From assembly GCA_900757505.1 (NCBI GenBank), contig CAAEOE010000083.1, positions 1 to 26,509 of the forward strand: DNA of 26,509 bases. Direction: 5' to 3'. The translations under genes were made by a program, and so were the position numbers. The notes below the pieces were generated by a model, which made no database searches, was not told the DNA's origin, and saw only the letters and a program-made list of their open reading frames with translations. Positions 1 through 7,771 of the stretch are shown in pieces. Every line of letters starts with the position of its first letter. The first letter of the stretch is position 1. The DNA comes from an uncultured Collinsella sp. (GTDB lineage Bacteria > Actinomycetota > Coriobacteriia > Coriobacteriales > Coriobacteriaceae).

Positions 1-29
1 CCCGCCGTTTTCTGATGCAAAACGGCGGG
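1..29. terminator. Hairpin downstream of the response regulator, likely terminator
   Basis: Perfect 11-bp arms CCCGCCGTTTT and AAAACGGCGGG are separated by seven bases. The hairpin lies 39 bp past the stop of the minus-strand response-regulator gene, so it would end that operon. The window edge hides whether a T-run follows on the minus strand. The A/T bases at the inner end of the stem could equally serve a plus-strand transcript. Confidence 0.6.
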
Positions 30-68
30 CGACCTATCTTTGGCGTTGGAGCACGGGCGACGCACCGA

Positions 69-692
69 CTACGGGCGCTCCATATTGGGGACGATGCTGC
101 CTTCGGTCACCGCATGCACGGCCAGGCGCATGATGTTGTCGTAGCCGGTCTTGCTTAGGATCTCCGAGATGCGACGCTTGATGGTGCCCTCGCTCATAAA
201 CAGCTCGGCCGCGATCTCGCGACGGCTTTTGCCCTCGCAGGCAAGGCGCAAAATCGACAGCTCGACATCGTCGAGTGCCGCCGTACCCGAAAAAATGCTC
301 TCGGGCGGCTTGGGAAACGTGCAATAGCCCGCCAGCGTGGAGCGCATCACGGCGAACAGTTCGTCGATACCGACGTTCTTGTACACAAAGCTATCGACGC
401 CCGCCTCGCGGGCCTGATCGACAAAGGTGATCTCGGGCATGCCGGTCATGATAATGATGCGACACTCGGGCAGCTGCTCCTTAATGCGCGCCGCCGCCAC
501 AATGCCGTTTGAATCGTGTTCGGTGCACACGTCCATCAGTATCATGTCCGGGCGCTCCTTGAGCGCGACACCCAAGGCCTCGGAGGCATCGGCGATCGCC
601 GCGACGACGGTCATATCGGGCTGGTCGCCAACGGAGCGCGCCAGGCTTTCGCGCAGGATGGCCTGATCTTCGACAATTAACACGCGGATCAT
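69..692 (-). CDS. LuxR/NarL-family response regulator
   Basis: A 207-residue transcription factor. Residues 1-120 are a receiver domain: acidic pair E8/D9, phospho-acceptor Asp54 in ILMD, Thr83 in IIMTG and the lysine of FVYK. Residues about 138-200 are a GerE/LuxR helix-turn-helix (LDDVELSILRLACEGKSRREI, then MSEGTIKRRISEI). It is predicted to be phosphorylated by the kinase encoded just upstream and then to bind DNA. The start has AGGAG six bases before ATG and overlaps the kinase stop as ATGA, so translation is probably coupled. The recognition helix has KRRISEI where most NarL proteins have KxHVSxI, a small departure. Family assignment is firm; the regulon is unknown. Confidence 0.95.
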   Translation of the reverse strand: MIRVLIVEDQAILRESLARSVGDQPDMTVVAAIADASEALGVALKERPDMILMDVCTEHDSNGIVAAARIKEQLPECRIIIMTGMPEITFVDQAREAGVDSFVYKNVGIDELFAVMRSTLAGYCTFPKPPESIFSGTAALDDVELSILRLACEGKSRREIAAELFMSEGTIKRRISEILSKTGYDNIMRLAVHAVTEGSIVPNMERP

Positions 693-2188
693 GAGTTTCT
701 CCTTTGGGACGTGTCGTTGGCGTTAAGCGGAATGGATACCGCAAGCGTAAAGGGCGGGGCGGCATGGACCTCTAGACAGCCACCCAGATTTTGCGCGACA
801 TGCCTCATACCTGGGATACCCGTTCCCTCGCGATACGATACGGGGGCCGGGGACCCGTCGTTAGAAATCGTCATGCGCGCGACGGCGTCAGCATCTGTCC
901 CCTCCTGCCACAGGCGCACATGGACCCGATGCGCCTGCGCATGCTTGGTGGCATTGGTCGAGGCCTCGCGGATAATCTGCAAAAATGCGGCGGCGACACG
1001 CGCGTCCTCAGGCAGCACACCCTCAACATCGATCTGCACACTAACCAGGCCAAAAGCATGGACGATATCACCCAGCTGCTCTGCCGGTTCGCTGTCGCCC
1101 CCGCTGCGCAGATCGGCAGCGATTGAGCGCAGCAGCGGGTCGATCTGCTCGAGTGACTCGTCATCCAGGCGCCCTTCCTCCAGATAACGATGGAGAATGG
1201 ACAGGCGCTGCCCGATCACGTCGTGCACGCGAGCGCGCATACGCAGATAGGCCGCATTGTCAGCAACTTTTTTGACTTCTTCGATCTGGGCTTGGAGCTC
1301 TTGGCCCGCAAGCTCAAGCAGGTGGTTGGCTTGCGCTAGGCGATCATGGGCATGCGCATACTCTGTTACATCCAGACCGATAATGCGCTCGAAGAGGCGG
1401 CCCGAAACCATAACGTCATCGTGCACGAACAAGCGAATCTCGGCGGGAGAAACCTCGACCACAACGTGCGCCTCACCAAAGCGGTCCAGATTAATCCGCA
1501 CGCGGTTCTGGCTGCTTTCGGGCATTTGCATGCTGAGTTTGCGCAGGTCGTTCCATGTACCGCTCATATCGCCTAGGTCGGTGGGCATATGAAGCTCCAC
1601 CAGGTTTTTTCGCATGCAGCGGTTCATGAGCAGCGGACGGCCCCTCGGGTCCAGATACAGGATGCCCACGGGAATCACGTTGATGGTTTCGATCGTCGAG
1701 AACGCGGTGATATCCTCCTGGCGGTTGCGGACATCCATCAAGAGCGCCGCAATGGAGCGGAACAGGAAAAACGCTCCCTCTGCGATAAGGACCGTGGTCC
1801 ACGCCGAGCCCATGGCAAAAACCACCGGCGGTGTCACGGCGGCAACGAGCAACAGTTCGGCCAGCATGACGGGGCGACGATAGTGCACCATAAGCACCAT
1901 GCCGTAGGCAAAGATCACGGCATTGAGCCACAACGCTCCGCCCATTGCCCTGGCGCAAACGTCAAGCGGCGCCACCAGATATGAGCCAGACGACGCGAAC
2001 AAGATGAGCACCGAAATAATTAGGTGAAGCACAAGGCTCGCCTCGTAGGCACAAATCACCTTACGGTTATAGGACGAGCGGCGCGATGCGATGAGCGGGA
2101 CGTGGATCGTCTGCAGACACGCAGCCAGGGCAAAGACAACATCGAGCGCAACGATTTGGGGAAGAATGAGCGAAATCTGCATCGTCAC
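689..2188 (-). CDS. Sensor histidine kinase, HisKA_3 (NarL-partner) type
   Basis: A 499-residue membrane kinase. Residues 1-150 hold about six hydrophobic segments with short loops. Residues 160-280 look like a PAS-like sensor, followed by a short coiled coil (about 280-315). The phospho-acceptor is His322 in ARVHDVIGQRLS, the HisKA_3 pattern. The ATPase domain keeps the N-box (REASTNATKHA, from residue 407) and a G-box (GTGIPGM, about 455-461), so it should be active. The reading frame opens with GTG at 2188, overlapping the upstream stop as GTGA. An ATG two codons on (2182) is an alternative start. It is the middle gene of a coupled three-gene operon and its partner is the downstream LuxR-type regulator. 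The signal sensed is unknown. Confidence 0.93.
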   Translation of the reverse strand: MTMQISLILPQIVALDVVFALAACLQTIHVPLIASRRSSYNRKVICAYEASLVLHLIISVLILFASSGSYLVAPLDVCARAMGGALWLNAVIFAYGMVLMVHYRRPVMLAELLLVAAVTPPVVFAMGSAWTTVLIAEGAFFLFRSIAALLMDVRNRQEDITAFSTIETINVIPVGILYLDPRGRPLLMNRCMRKNLVELHMPTDLGDMSGTWNDLRKLSMQMPESSQNRVRINLDRFGEAHVVVEVSPAEIRLFVHDDVMVSGRLFERIIGLDVTEYAHAHDRLAQANHLLELAGQELQAQIEEVKKVADNAAYLRMRARVHDVIGQRLSILHRYLEEGRLDDESLEQIDPLLRSIAADLRSGGDSEPAEQLGDIVHAFGLVSVQIDVEGVLPEDARVAAAFLQIIREASTNATKHAQAHRVHVRLWQEGTDADAVARMTISNDGSPAPVSYREGTGIPGMRHVAQNLGGCLEVHAAPPFTLAVSIPLNANDTSQRRNS

Positions 2189-4068
2189 TCACCCGCCCTC
2201 GGCATCAAGACGATCATGCGCAGCTGGCCGGGCTCGCCCTCAAGGCGGTATGCCACGTTGCGCCCTTGCAGAGCGCTTTCGAGCTCTTGCGCAGCGGGTG
2301 TCTGCGAAAGATCTGCATCATCGTTGGAAAAAAGCGCGGCACGCAGCTCGACACTGCATCGGTCATGATCGCCCAAGTGATACATAAGCGCCGGATGGTC
2401 GGTGGTGTAGGCAAAAAACGCAAAGTCATACACGCAGTCGTACAGGGCGCTTACCGTACTGGCGTGCATCGGGCGCCGTATGGCGATAATCGAGGCGCAA
2501 TCGATATCGATGGTGCGCAGGTCGCTTGCGAGCTCGTTGGCAATGAGCTGAATGCGGTCGCGATCAAAACCGCTCTCCCCGTGCTGTGCCAACGTGAGCG
2601 ACCCCTTGCGCTTGCAATAGGCGACGAGCATCTTGGCGCGCTGCAGCATGCGGTAACGCTCGTGCGAAGACGATTCATCGGTCAACGGCGGCAGCGAGCT
2701 CAGCAGGTCGTACATCCCTTCGAGCGCGCGGGCAAGCGCCTGGTCCACGTCTTGGACCAGCAAGGTCTCGGCCTCTTGGTCTGCCAGGTGCGTCTTAAGG
2801 TCGTAGTCGGCGGCGAGCAGCTCATTTTGACGCTGCAGCTCCATACGACGATGTGCCAGTTCACGGTTAAGCTCGTTGAGATCCGACACGTCTTGGGCAA
2901 GCAGGGCCAATCCGCCCAGCAGTGGAAAGGCACGGCACATCACATCGGGATCGGACGCCACGGCAAAGGCATGGGCGCGGCTGTGCGCCTGGGTCCGCAA
3001 CTCCTCGCGCACGCCCACCGGCATTGGCTTTGACACTGGCGTGGCATAGACTTCCTGCAGGTCGCGCGTTAGAACTTTGAGGTCAAGCGGCAAGGTGTCG
3101 AAAATGCCGGCGATGTCGTGATATGACGGAACGACACCGCAATCGAGACAGATTTCCATCGACACCACGCACAAGACGCAATAGACGAGCGAGAAGTTGA
3201 GCCTCCATGCCCAAGGCACGCGCAACGCATATGAGATGGCAAAGAACGCGCCGCCCAGCAGCACGAGCGCCGCCGTGCCCGAGAAACGTTGGATGCGAAA
3301 GGACGAGGACCGGCCCACCAGGATAAAAAAGGCCACAAAGTTAAAGGCCGTCCACACGAGGACGGCGAAATAACCCCAGCCGTACGTGTAATCGTTGCTC
3401 CAGGTGTCGCTTGTACGGTCAAAGTGGAAGACCTGCTGGTGAAAATCGTTGGTGAGCACAAATCCGATAAGCAGGATAGCCATAATCCACAGCGCAGCGC
3501 AGTAGCGGCGACCCAGGCGGTGTTGCTCCAGGCCCGCAAGGCGCAGACCACACAACTGGTAGAGCAGCGGAATGAGCGTCATGGGCACGTAGTACAGGTA
3601 CCACAGCACGGTGGCATAGAACGGCGTGAACGACTTGTACTTGAGAATGACTTCGATCATCCACAGGGCGCAGATGGTGGCGATGGCAACAAGACGGCGG
3701 CGCAACACATAGTCCAAACAGCGCAGATAGACCGATACGCCCCAGATCGAAAATGCAATTGCGGCAACAAGCAACGGCAGAGAGCTCGAATGGACGAGCG
3801 CATCCACGACCTCTTCGGACACCTCGCTATAGGCGGGCACGGCGTTAGAAAGTTTGGGGTCGAAGGCGAACAGCGCCGGCAAGACTGCCAAAAGCATGAG
3901 GAACATCGCGGTGATGACACCGGCGATAGCAAAGACGCGGTGGCGGTACACCTGATGTGTTATGCCAACAAGGAATCGCGGCATGGCGAAGAGCCTGCCG
4001 CCCCTGGGATCCGCCACGGGTGCGGATCGGGCGGCCGCGTTGCCGATATGTCGCTCGCGGGTACCCAT
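2185..4068 (-). CDS. 7TM receptor-like membrane protein with degenerate kinase-like C-terminus
   Basis: About 627 residues from ATG at 4068. An ATG at 3984 (599 residues) is a possible alternative. After a short basic N-terminus come about eight hydrophobic segments; the part with FYATVLWYLYYVPMTLIPLL resembles the HisKA_7TM sensor domain. A cytoplasmic region follows with a Glu/Gln-rich coiled coil (about residues 390-440 of this start) and a C-terminal alpha/beta region laid out like a histidine-kinase dimerisation and ATPase domain. I see no phospho-acceptor H-box, no Asn of the N-box and no glycine-rich lid. It is therefore probably a receptor or pseudokinase that modulates the true kinase whose start overlaps its stop. 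The frame is open further upstream to a GTG at 4212, but that lies inside a 49-bp palindrome and has no ribosome binding site, so I rejected it. Confidence 0.75.
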   Translation of the reverse strand: MGTRERHIGNAAARSAPVADPRGGRLFAMPRFLVGITHQVYRHRVFAIAGVITAMFLMLLAVLPALFAFDPKLSNAVPAYSEVSEEVVDALVHSSSLPLLVAAIAFSIWGVSVYLRCLDYVLRRRLVAIATICALWMIEVILKYKSFTPFYATVLWYLYYVPMTLIPLLYQLCGLRLAGLEQHRLGRRYCAALWIMAILLIGFVLTNDFHQQVFHFDRTSDTWSNDYTYGWGYFAVLVWTAFNFVAFFILVGRSSSFRIQRFSGTAALVLLGGAFFAISYALRVPWAWRLNFSLVYCVLCVVSMEICLDCGVVPSYHDIAGIFDTLPLDLKVLTRDLQEVYATPVSKPMPVGVREELRTQAHSRAHAFAVASDPDVMCRAFPLLGGLALLAQDVSDLNELNRELAHRRMELQRQNELLAADYDLKTHLADQEAETLLVQDVDQALARALEGMYDLLSSLPPLTDESSSHERYRMLQRAKMLVAYCKRKGSLTLAQHGESGFDRDRIQLIANELASDLRTIDIDCASIIAIRRPMHASTVSALYDCVYDFAFFAYTTDHPALMYHLGDHDRCSVELRAALFSNDDADLSQTPAAQELESALQGRNVAYRLEGEPGQLRMIVLMPRAGE

Positions 4069-4182
4069 AGTGCTTTTAGTGTACCGACAGGCAGGCTCAA
4101 AAAGCGGGCCACATGTCCCAAAATCCGCAGACGGCAAGGCGCCCGGCAGCCTCCCCCGTCTGGCACTTCCCGATATCTGCCC

Positions 4183-4231
4183 GCCCCAAACCACCGCAAA
4201 GGAGACAGGCACCTTTGTGGTGGTTTGGGGC
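4183..4231. repeat. 49-bp near-perfect palindrome (REP-like or terminator)
   Basis: Twenty-base arms at 4183-4202 and 4212-4231 match at 19 of 20 positions, around a nine-base loop (AGACAGGCA). It begins seven bases past the stop of the DUF4867 gene and lies between two minus-strand operons. It could act as a terminator or as an extragenic palindromic repeat. There is no T-run next to the stem, which favours a repeat element over a classical intrinsic terminator. Confidence 0.7.
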
Positions 4232-4237
4232 GATGCG

Positions 4238-4882
4238 CTAGTCCACGGTGATGTCGAGATTTTTGCCGATGAGGCCTACGTAGCCGCCTTCGGCTGCCTT
4301 GGGGCTGTCGGCGTGGCAGAGGACCCACTTGTCGGCCTTCCAGTAGCAGTAGCTGTCGCCGGCAGCAGGCATGTCGGATGCAGCCTCGGGGCGCGGGCCG
4401 TTGGTGCCCGCCGGCAGCGCCACCATCACCTGGAAGCCGCCGTCATCGACCATGCAGGGCGTGTAGTGGAGCGTGGTGTTGAAGACTTCGACGACCGTAC
4501 CCGCCGGCACGCGGAACGCCTTGACGCATGCGGTGTCGAGCTTACCGTCCTCGATCTCCCAGCGATGCGCCACGAGCAGGATAAAGTCGCGCGCGCCCAA
4601 GTTGAACTCGCTGGCACGGTGATACTCCAGGCAGTTGAGACGCGTGTTGTGGCCGTTGCACCAGCCGAGCTGGAAGGGACGGCCACCAAACATGAGAAAG
4701 CCAAGCTTGTCGGCATCCTTGACGTCCTCGAGCTCCGGCGCGCTTGCTACGTACTTGCTGCCCTCGGGAATGGGCGTGGCAGAGAGCGCCTCGAGCACGG
4801 GCGACGTGAGCTCGGACGAAACGTTATCCCAAACGTTGCCATAGGATTTGAACTCGGGATCGTTGACAGAGTAGATATGCAT
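4238..4882 (-). CDS. DUF4867 family protein
   Basis: 214 residues, soluble, no signal peptide. The start MHIYSVNDPEFKSYG and the cupin-like motifs (LEYHRASEFNLG, VPAGTVVEVFNTTLHYTPC) fit the DUF4867 family. Members often sit in sugar-catabolism loci and have a cupin-like fold; the reaction is not established. I chose ATG 4882 because AGGAG lies five bases upstream. The longer frame from GTG 4888 overlaps that ribosome binding site. Upstream lies an 8-bp-armed inverted repeat, a possible operator. The gene stands alone, and a role in a sugar or nucleoside pathway is inference from the family and the neighbouring ribose genes. Confidence 0.8.
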   Translation of the reverse strand: MHIYSVNDPEFKSYGNVWDNVSSELTSPVLEALSATPIPEGSKYVASAPELEDVKDADKLGFLMFGGRPFQLGWCNGHNTRLNCLEYHRASEFNLGARDFILLVAHRWEIEDGKLDTACVKAFRVPAGTVVEVFNTTLHYTPCMVDDGGFQVMVALPAGTNGPRPEAASDMPAAGDSYCYWKADKWVLCHADSPKAAEGGYVGLIGKNLDITVD

Positions 4883-4891
4883 GTTCACTCC

Positions 4892-4917
4892 TGTTCGTAA
4901 ATGTGACTATACGAACA
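4892..4917. promoter_or_regulatory. Inverted repeat upstream of the DUF4867 gene, candidate operator
   Basis: Arms TGTTCGTA (4892-4899) and TACGAACA (4910-4917) are perfect complements separated by ten bases. The site ends just before the AGGAG of the DUF4867 gene, and a TATAGT sequence (a possible -10) falls between the arms on the minus strand. The half-sites TGTTCG/CGAACA resemble those bound by DeoR/GlpR-type sugar repressors, though the spacing is longer. No regulator gene is visible nearby. Confidence 0.45.
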
Positions 4918-4966
4918 TTCTAGAACAAACATGAGCGATTTTGAACGCTCGCCCCGACCAATCAAC

Positions 4967-4997
4967 AAAAAGGCGCCCCCGCATAAGCGAAGGCGCC
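4967..4997 (-). terminator. Intrinsic terminator of luxS
   Basis: On the minus strand an 11-bp stem (GGCGCCTTCGC pairing with GCGGGGGCGCC, two G-T wobbles) closes a TTAT loop and is followed by five T residues. It lies about 30 bases after the luxS stop codon. This is a textbook rho-independent terminator. Confidence 0.9.
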
Positions 4998-5026
4998 CAA
5001 TGCGCGCGTTTTGGACGATAAAGCCC

Positions 5027-5515
5027 TTATGCCTGCTGATAGTGCAGGTGCTTCTCGTCGATATCGGCCAGGTCGCGGTCGAGGTAGCGGCGCGCAAGCC
5101 AGTTGGCCATGGGAAGGTTCTGGTCCAGGTAGTTGCCGCACTCCTCGGGAGCGGCACCGGGGACATCGCCCTCAAAGTCGGCGACAAACTCGAACAGCTC
5201 ACGCACGAGCGGCAGGATCTCCTCGCTCGTCACCTCGCCAAATACGACGAGGTAAAAGCCCGTGCGGCAGCCCATGGGGCCAAAGTAGACAATGCGGCCC
5301 GACCACTCGGCATGATTGCGAAGGAACGTCGCGCCCAGGTGCTCGATGGTGTGGCACTCGGCCGTGTTCATGACCGGCTCCTTGTTGGGCGTGGTCAGGC
5401 GCAGGTCAAAGGTGGTGACGGCGGCCCCGGTCGCCGGATCGCGGTCGATGCGGCTCACATACACGCCGGGCTCAAGCAACAGATGGTCAACGGAAAAGCT
5501 CGCAATGCGCTCCAT
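5027..5515 (-). CDS. luxS: S-ribosylhomocysteine lyase LuxS
   Basis: 162 residues, the usual LuxS length. It splits S-ribosylhomocysteine into homocysteine and DPD, the precursor of autoinducer-2, within the activated methyl cycle in the cytoplasm. The metal ligands are present: His55 and His59 in CHTIEHLGATF and Cys126 in EECGNY. The catalytic cysteine is Cys83 in MGCRTGFY, and His11 in DHLLLEPG is also conserved. Start: ATG with AGAGGA about six to seven bases upstream. It is transcribed alone, bounded by its own terminator downstream and by a palindromic repeat upstream. No pfs/mtn gene is in the window. The ribosyl link to the neighbouring nucleoside-hydrolase/ribokinase pair may be coincidence. 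Confidence 0.97.
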   Translation of the reverse strand: MERIASFSVDHLLLEPGVYVSRIDRDPATGAAVTTFDLRLTTPNKEPVMNTAECHTIEHLGATFLRNHAEWSGRIVYFGPMGCRTGFYLVVFGEVTSEEILPLVRELFEFVADFEGDVPGAAPEECGNYLDQNLPMANWLARRYLDRDLADIDEKHLHYQQA

Positions 5516-5537
5516 GGCAGATCCTCTCGGTAGTCAA

Positions 5538-5609
5538 TTTGGGACGGGCTCTTTTAGCTGGTTCGAATGGTCGCACCAATCATAACAGTCAAAAAAGCCC
5601 CGTCCCAAA
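5538..5609. repeat. 72-bp palindromic element between the nucleoside hydrolase gene and luxS
   Basis: The ends (5538-5555 and 5591-5609) are inverted copies built on TTTGGGACGGG and CCCGTCCCAAA; one bulged base and a wobble extend the pairing through the adjoining A/T runs. A smaller hairpin (TGGT-CGC-ACCA, 5568-5578) sits inside. It begins about 9 bp after the nucleoside hydrolase stop and ends about 23 bp before the luxS start. It may end hydrolase transcription, but the layout looks like a dispersed intergenic repeat. Confidence 0.6.
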
Positions 5610-5617
5610 AAGACAAC

Positions 5618-6592
5618 TTAGCCCAGGACGCGGGCCATACGCGTCTTGAACTCGGACAGGAAGCGCGGAGCATCCACGGTCAGTGCCACAAGCGTGCTCT
5701 TGTCCGGATCGGACAGGCGGCGCTCATCGCAGATGGTGCGACCGCGGTACTCGCCCAGCAGATCAACACGCAGGTTGCAGCCGAGCGCACCTACGAGCGT
5801 GGGGTCGATCGCCACGGCAACGGCCAGCGGATCGTGCAGCGCACAACCACCCAGGTAGGGTGCGTTCATCTCGTACGAGCCAATGTAGTGCTCGACCATG
5901 CTCGCAAATGCGCAGCCCGCCATGGTGCCCGAGCCCGTCCAGCCGGCAATGTCGCGGCGTGTGAGCACCACGCGATGCGTCACGTCCAGACCCACCATGG
6001 TGAGCTTACGGCCCGAGCGCAGCACCGCGTCGGCTGCCTCGGGGTCGCTCGCCATATTGGCCTCGGCGCCCGCGCTCACGTTGCCGGGCACGGTAAGGGC
6101 GCCGCCCATCACGACCACGCGGCCGATGGACATCATCGCCGCCGCATCGCGCTCCAGGGCGAGCGCCAGGTTGGAGAGCGGGCCAGTCGCTACGTAGACC
6201 AAATCGGGACCATAGGTGCGCGCGGCATCGATCAGATAATCGACCGCAGCGTTGCCGTCGGCCGAGGTCGCCCCCACCGGCTCGTAGGGCGACGCGGGCA
6301 CGCTCGCGCCGCCGATGCCGTTCTTGCCGTGAATGAGCGCGGTGGACGCCGGCGGCGTATAGGGCTCAGTCGCCTGCAGAGGACGGTCGGCACCCAGGTA
6401 CACCGGAACCTCGGGGCGACCCAGCAGATCGAGCACCGCCAGGCAATTGTGCGCCGATTGCTCGACGCGCACGTTACCAAAGCACGTGGTGATGCCCACG
6501 AGCTCCACCTCGGGGCTCGCGATGGCATAGGCCAGCGCCATCGCATCGTCAACACCCATATCCAGATCAAGGATCAGCTTCTTGATTGCCAT
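5618..6592 (-). CDS. Nucleoside hydrolase (inosine-uridine preferring family)
   Basis: 324 residues, normal for the family. It hydrolyses the N-glycosidic bond of ribonucleosides to give free base and ribose. The calcium-binding signature near the N-terminus is kept: Asp9, Asp11, Asp15 and Asp16 in DLDMGVDDA, although the usual Pro of DxDPG is Met. Other family features include GVDVTHRVVLT-like and NMASDPEAA segments in the second half. Start: ATG with GGAG seven bases upstream. It lies 30 bp downstream of the ribokinase gene on the same strand, so the pair can release ribose and phosphorylate it. Base specificity (RihA, B or C type) cannot be read from sequence alone. Confidence 0.92.
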   Translation of the reverse strand: MAIKKLILDLDMGVDDAMALAYAIASPEVELVGITTCFGNVRVEQSAHNCLAVLDLLGRPEVPVYLGADRPLQATEPYTPPASTALIHGKNGIGGASVPASPYEPVGATSADGNAAVDYLIDAARTYGPDLVYVATGPLSNLALALERDAAAMMSIGRVVVMGGALTVPGNVSAGAEANMASDPEAADAVLRSGRKLTMVGLDVTHRVVLTRRDIAGWTGSGTMAGCAFASMVEHYIGSYEMNAPYLGGCALHDPLAVAVAIDPTLVGALGCNLRVDLLGEYRGRTICDERRLSDPDKSTLVALTVDAPRFLSEFKTRMARVLG

Positions 6593-6622
6593 TGTTCTAC
6601 TCCGCTTCTCCGTCTTTATCGT

Positions 6623-7585
6623 TTAACCAAACCAATGTTCAACTTCGGCGCGCGTGGGAATCGATTGCTGAGCGCCCAGGCGCGACACCGTCACTGCCGA
6701 GGCGCGAGCGCCCGCGGCCATGCACTCAAAGAGCGGCAAGCCCTCTAGGCGAGCCGCCGCCAACGCGCCGATAAACGTATCGCCGGCGGCCGTGGTATCG
6801 ACTACCGTACTCGAAAGTGCCGGCATGCGCAGCAGCTCACCGCCATCGCCGAGCGTAACCGAGCCGGCACCGCCCAACGTGATGACCGCAGCCCCGGCAC
6901 CCTTGTCGAGCAGCGCATTGAGCGCGGCGACGCAACTCACATCATCCGTGGGCAGAATGCCCGTCAGAACCTGGCACTCGGTCTCGTTGGGACAGACCAG
7001 GTCGACCGCAGGCCAGACCTCCGCAGGCAGCTCGCAGGCAGGCGCCGGATTAAAGACCGTATAGAACCCCAGCTCGCGAGCGCAAACAAGCGCCTCGGCC
7101 GTCGCTGCAAGGTCACATTCGCCCTGGGCGATAAAGACGCTTCCGGCAGCCGGGGCAATCTCGCTGGCGTCGCCGTCGAGCTCATGGGCCACCAGACGCC
7201 TCAGCGCGCGGGCAACGTCCGCGCCCGCAAGCGCATGGTTGGCGCCCGGTGACAGTACGATGCGGTTGTCGCCCTCGCAGCGAATGATGGTCGCCGTTCC
7301 CGTCTCCACGTCATCGCGATGCACTACAAAGTCACAGTCCACGCCGGTGTCTTGGAGCCCCACCACGAGCGATGCGCCGAACGCGTCGCGACCGACCGCG
7401 CCGATCATGTGCGTGCACGCGCCCATACGCGCGGCAGCTACGGCCTGATTGGCGCCCTTGCCGCCGGCGTTGGTGATAAACCCGCTGCCGCCGACGGTCT
7501 CGCCCGCACGCGGTATGCGCTCGCACGCCACCGAAAGGTCCATGTTCATGCTGCCGAACACCGCAACGATGCCACGATCTGCCAT
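6623..7585 (-). CDS. rbsK: Ribokinase, PfkB family
   Basis: 320 residues. It phosphorylates D-ribose at O5 using ATP. The N-terminal PfkB signature NAGGKGANQAVAAARMG and the C-terminal DTTAAGDTFIGAL, with the catalytic Asp in AAGD, are both intact. NMDLSVACERIPRAGET near the start is typical of ribokinase. ATG 7585 is preferred because GAGGAGG lies just upstream; a frame opening 11 codons earlier has no comparable site. It is first in a two-gene unit with the nucleoside hydrolase 30 bp downstream, and is driven by a promoter overlapping an 18-bp palindrome. A related sugar kinase specificity is possible, but the gene pairing favours ribose. Confidence 0.9.
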   Translation of the reverse strand: MADRGIVAVFGSMNMDLSVACERIPRAGETVGGSGFITNAGGKGANQAVAAARMGACTHMIGAVGRDAFGASLVVGLQDTGVDCDFVVHRDDVETGTATIIRCEGDNRIVLSPGANHALAGADVARALRRLVAHELDGDASEIAPAAGSVFIAQGECDLAATAEALVCARELGFYTVFNPAPACELPAEVWPAVDLVCPNETECQVLTGILPTDDVSCVAALNALLDKGAGAAVITLGGAGSVTLGDGGELLRMPALSSTVVDTTAAGDTFIGALAAARLEGLPLFECMAAGARASAVTVSRLGAQQSIPTRAEVEHWFG

Positions 7586-7648
7586 GGAAACCTCCTCATC
7601 TGCGGGCTTTGCACCCACCGTCGACCGTCGATTGCGCGCCTTCGCACC

Positions 7649-7677
7649 TCTATAACTTTAGTTCACTTTGATGTGAA
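7649..7677 (-). promoter_or_regulatory. Promoter of the rbsK-nucleoside hydrolase unit
   Basis: On the minus strand a -35 TTCACA (7677-7672) and a -10 TATAGA (7654-7649) are separated by exactly 17 bases. Each matches the housekeeping consensus at four or five of six positions. Transcription would begin about 55-60 bases before the rbsK start codon. The -35 lies inside the palindrome at 7661-7678. Confidence 0.6.
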
Positions 7678-7678
7678 C
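7661..7678. promoter_or_regulatory. Operator-like palindrome over the rbsK promoter
   Basis: GTTCAC (7661-7666) and GTGAAC (7673-7678) are perfect inverted arms around a six-base centre. The site covers the -35 and most of the spacer of the rbsK promoter, the classical position for a repressor. It lies in the gap between the divergent rbsK and acyltransferase genes. The regulator is unknown and not encoded nearby. Confidence 0.55.
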
Positions 7679-7771
7679 GCACCCTTGAGGTTGCGCCAGC
7701 AGCAAGCATTCACAGGAGCAGGCAGCTACAATGAAGGCGTGCTGATTATTCTCGTCATTGGATGATGTTTT

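Noticed and set aside
4069..4212. N-terminal extension of the 7TM receptor-like protein to GTG 4212
   Set aside because: The GTG is within the right arm of the 49-bp palindrome, has no ribosome binding site, and the extra residues are Gly/Pro/Arg-rich with no likeness to a sensor domain.
4893..4930. A LexA/SOS box near the DUF4867 start, suggested by CGAAC and GTTCG sequences
   Set aside because: The Gram-positive box needs CGAAC-N4-GTTCG. Here the half-sites are in the opposite order (GTTCG...CGAAC) and too far apart.
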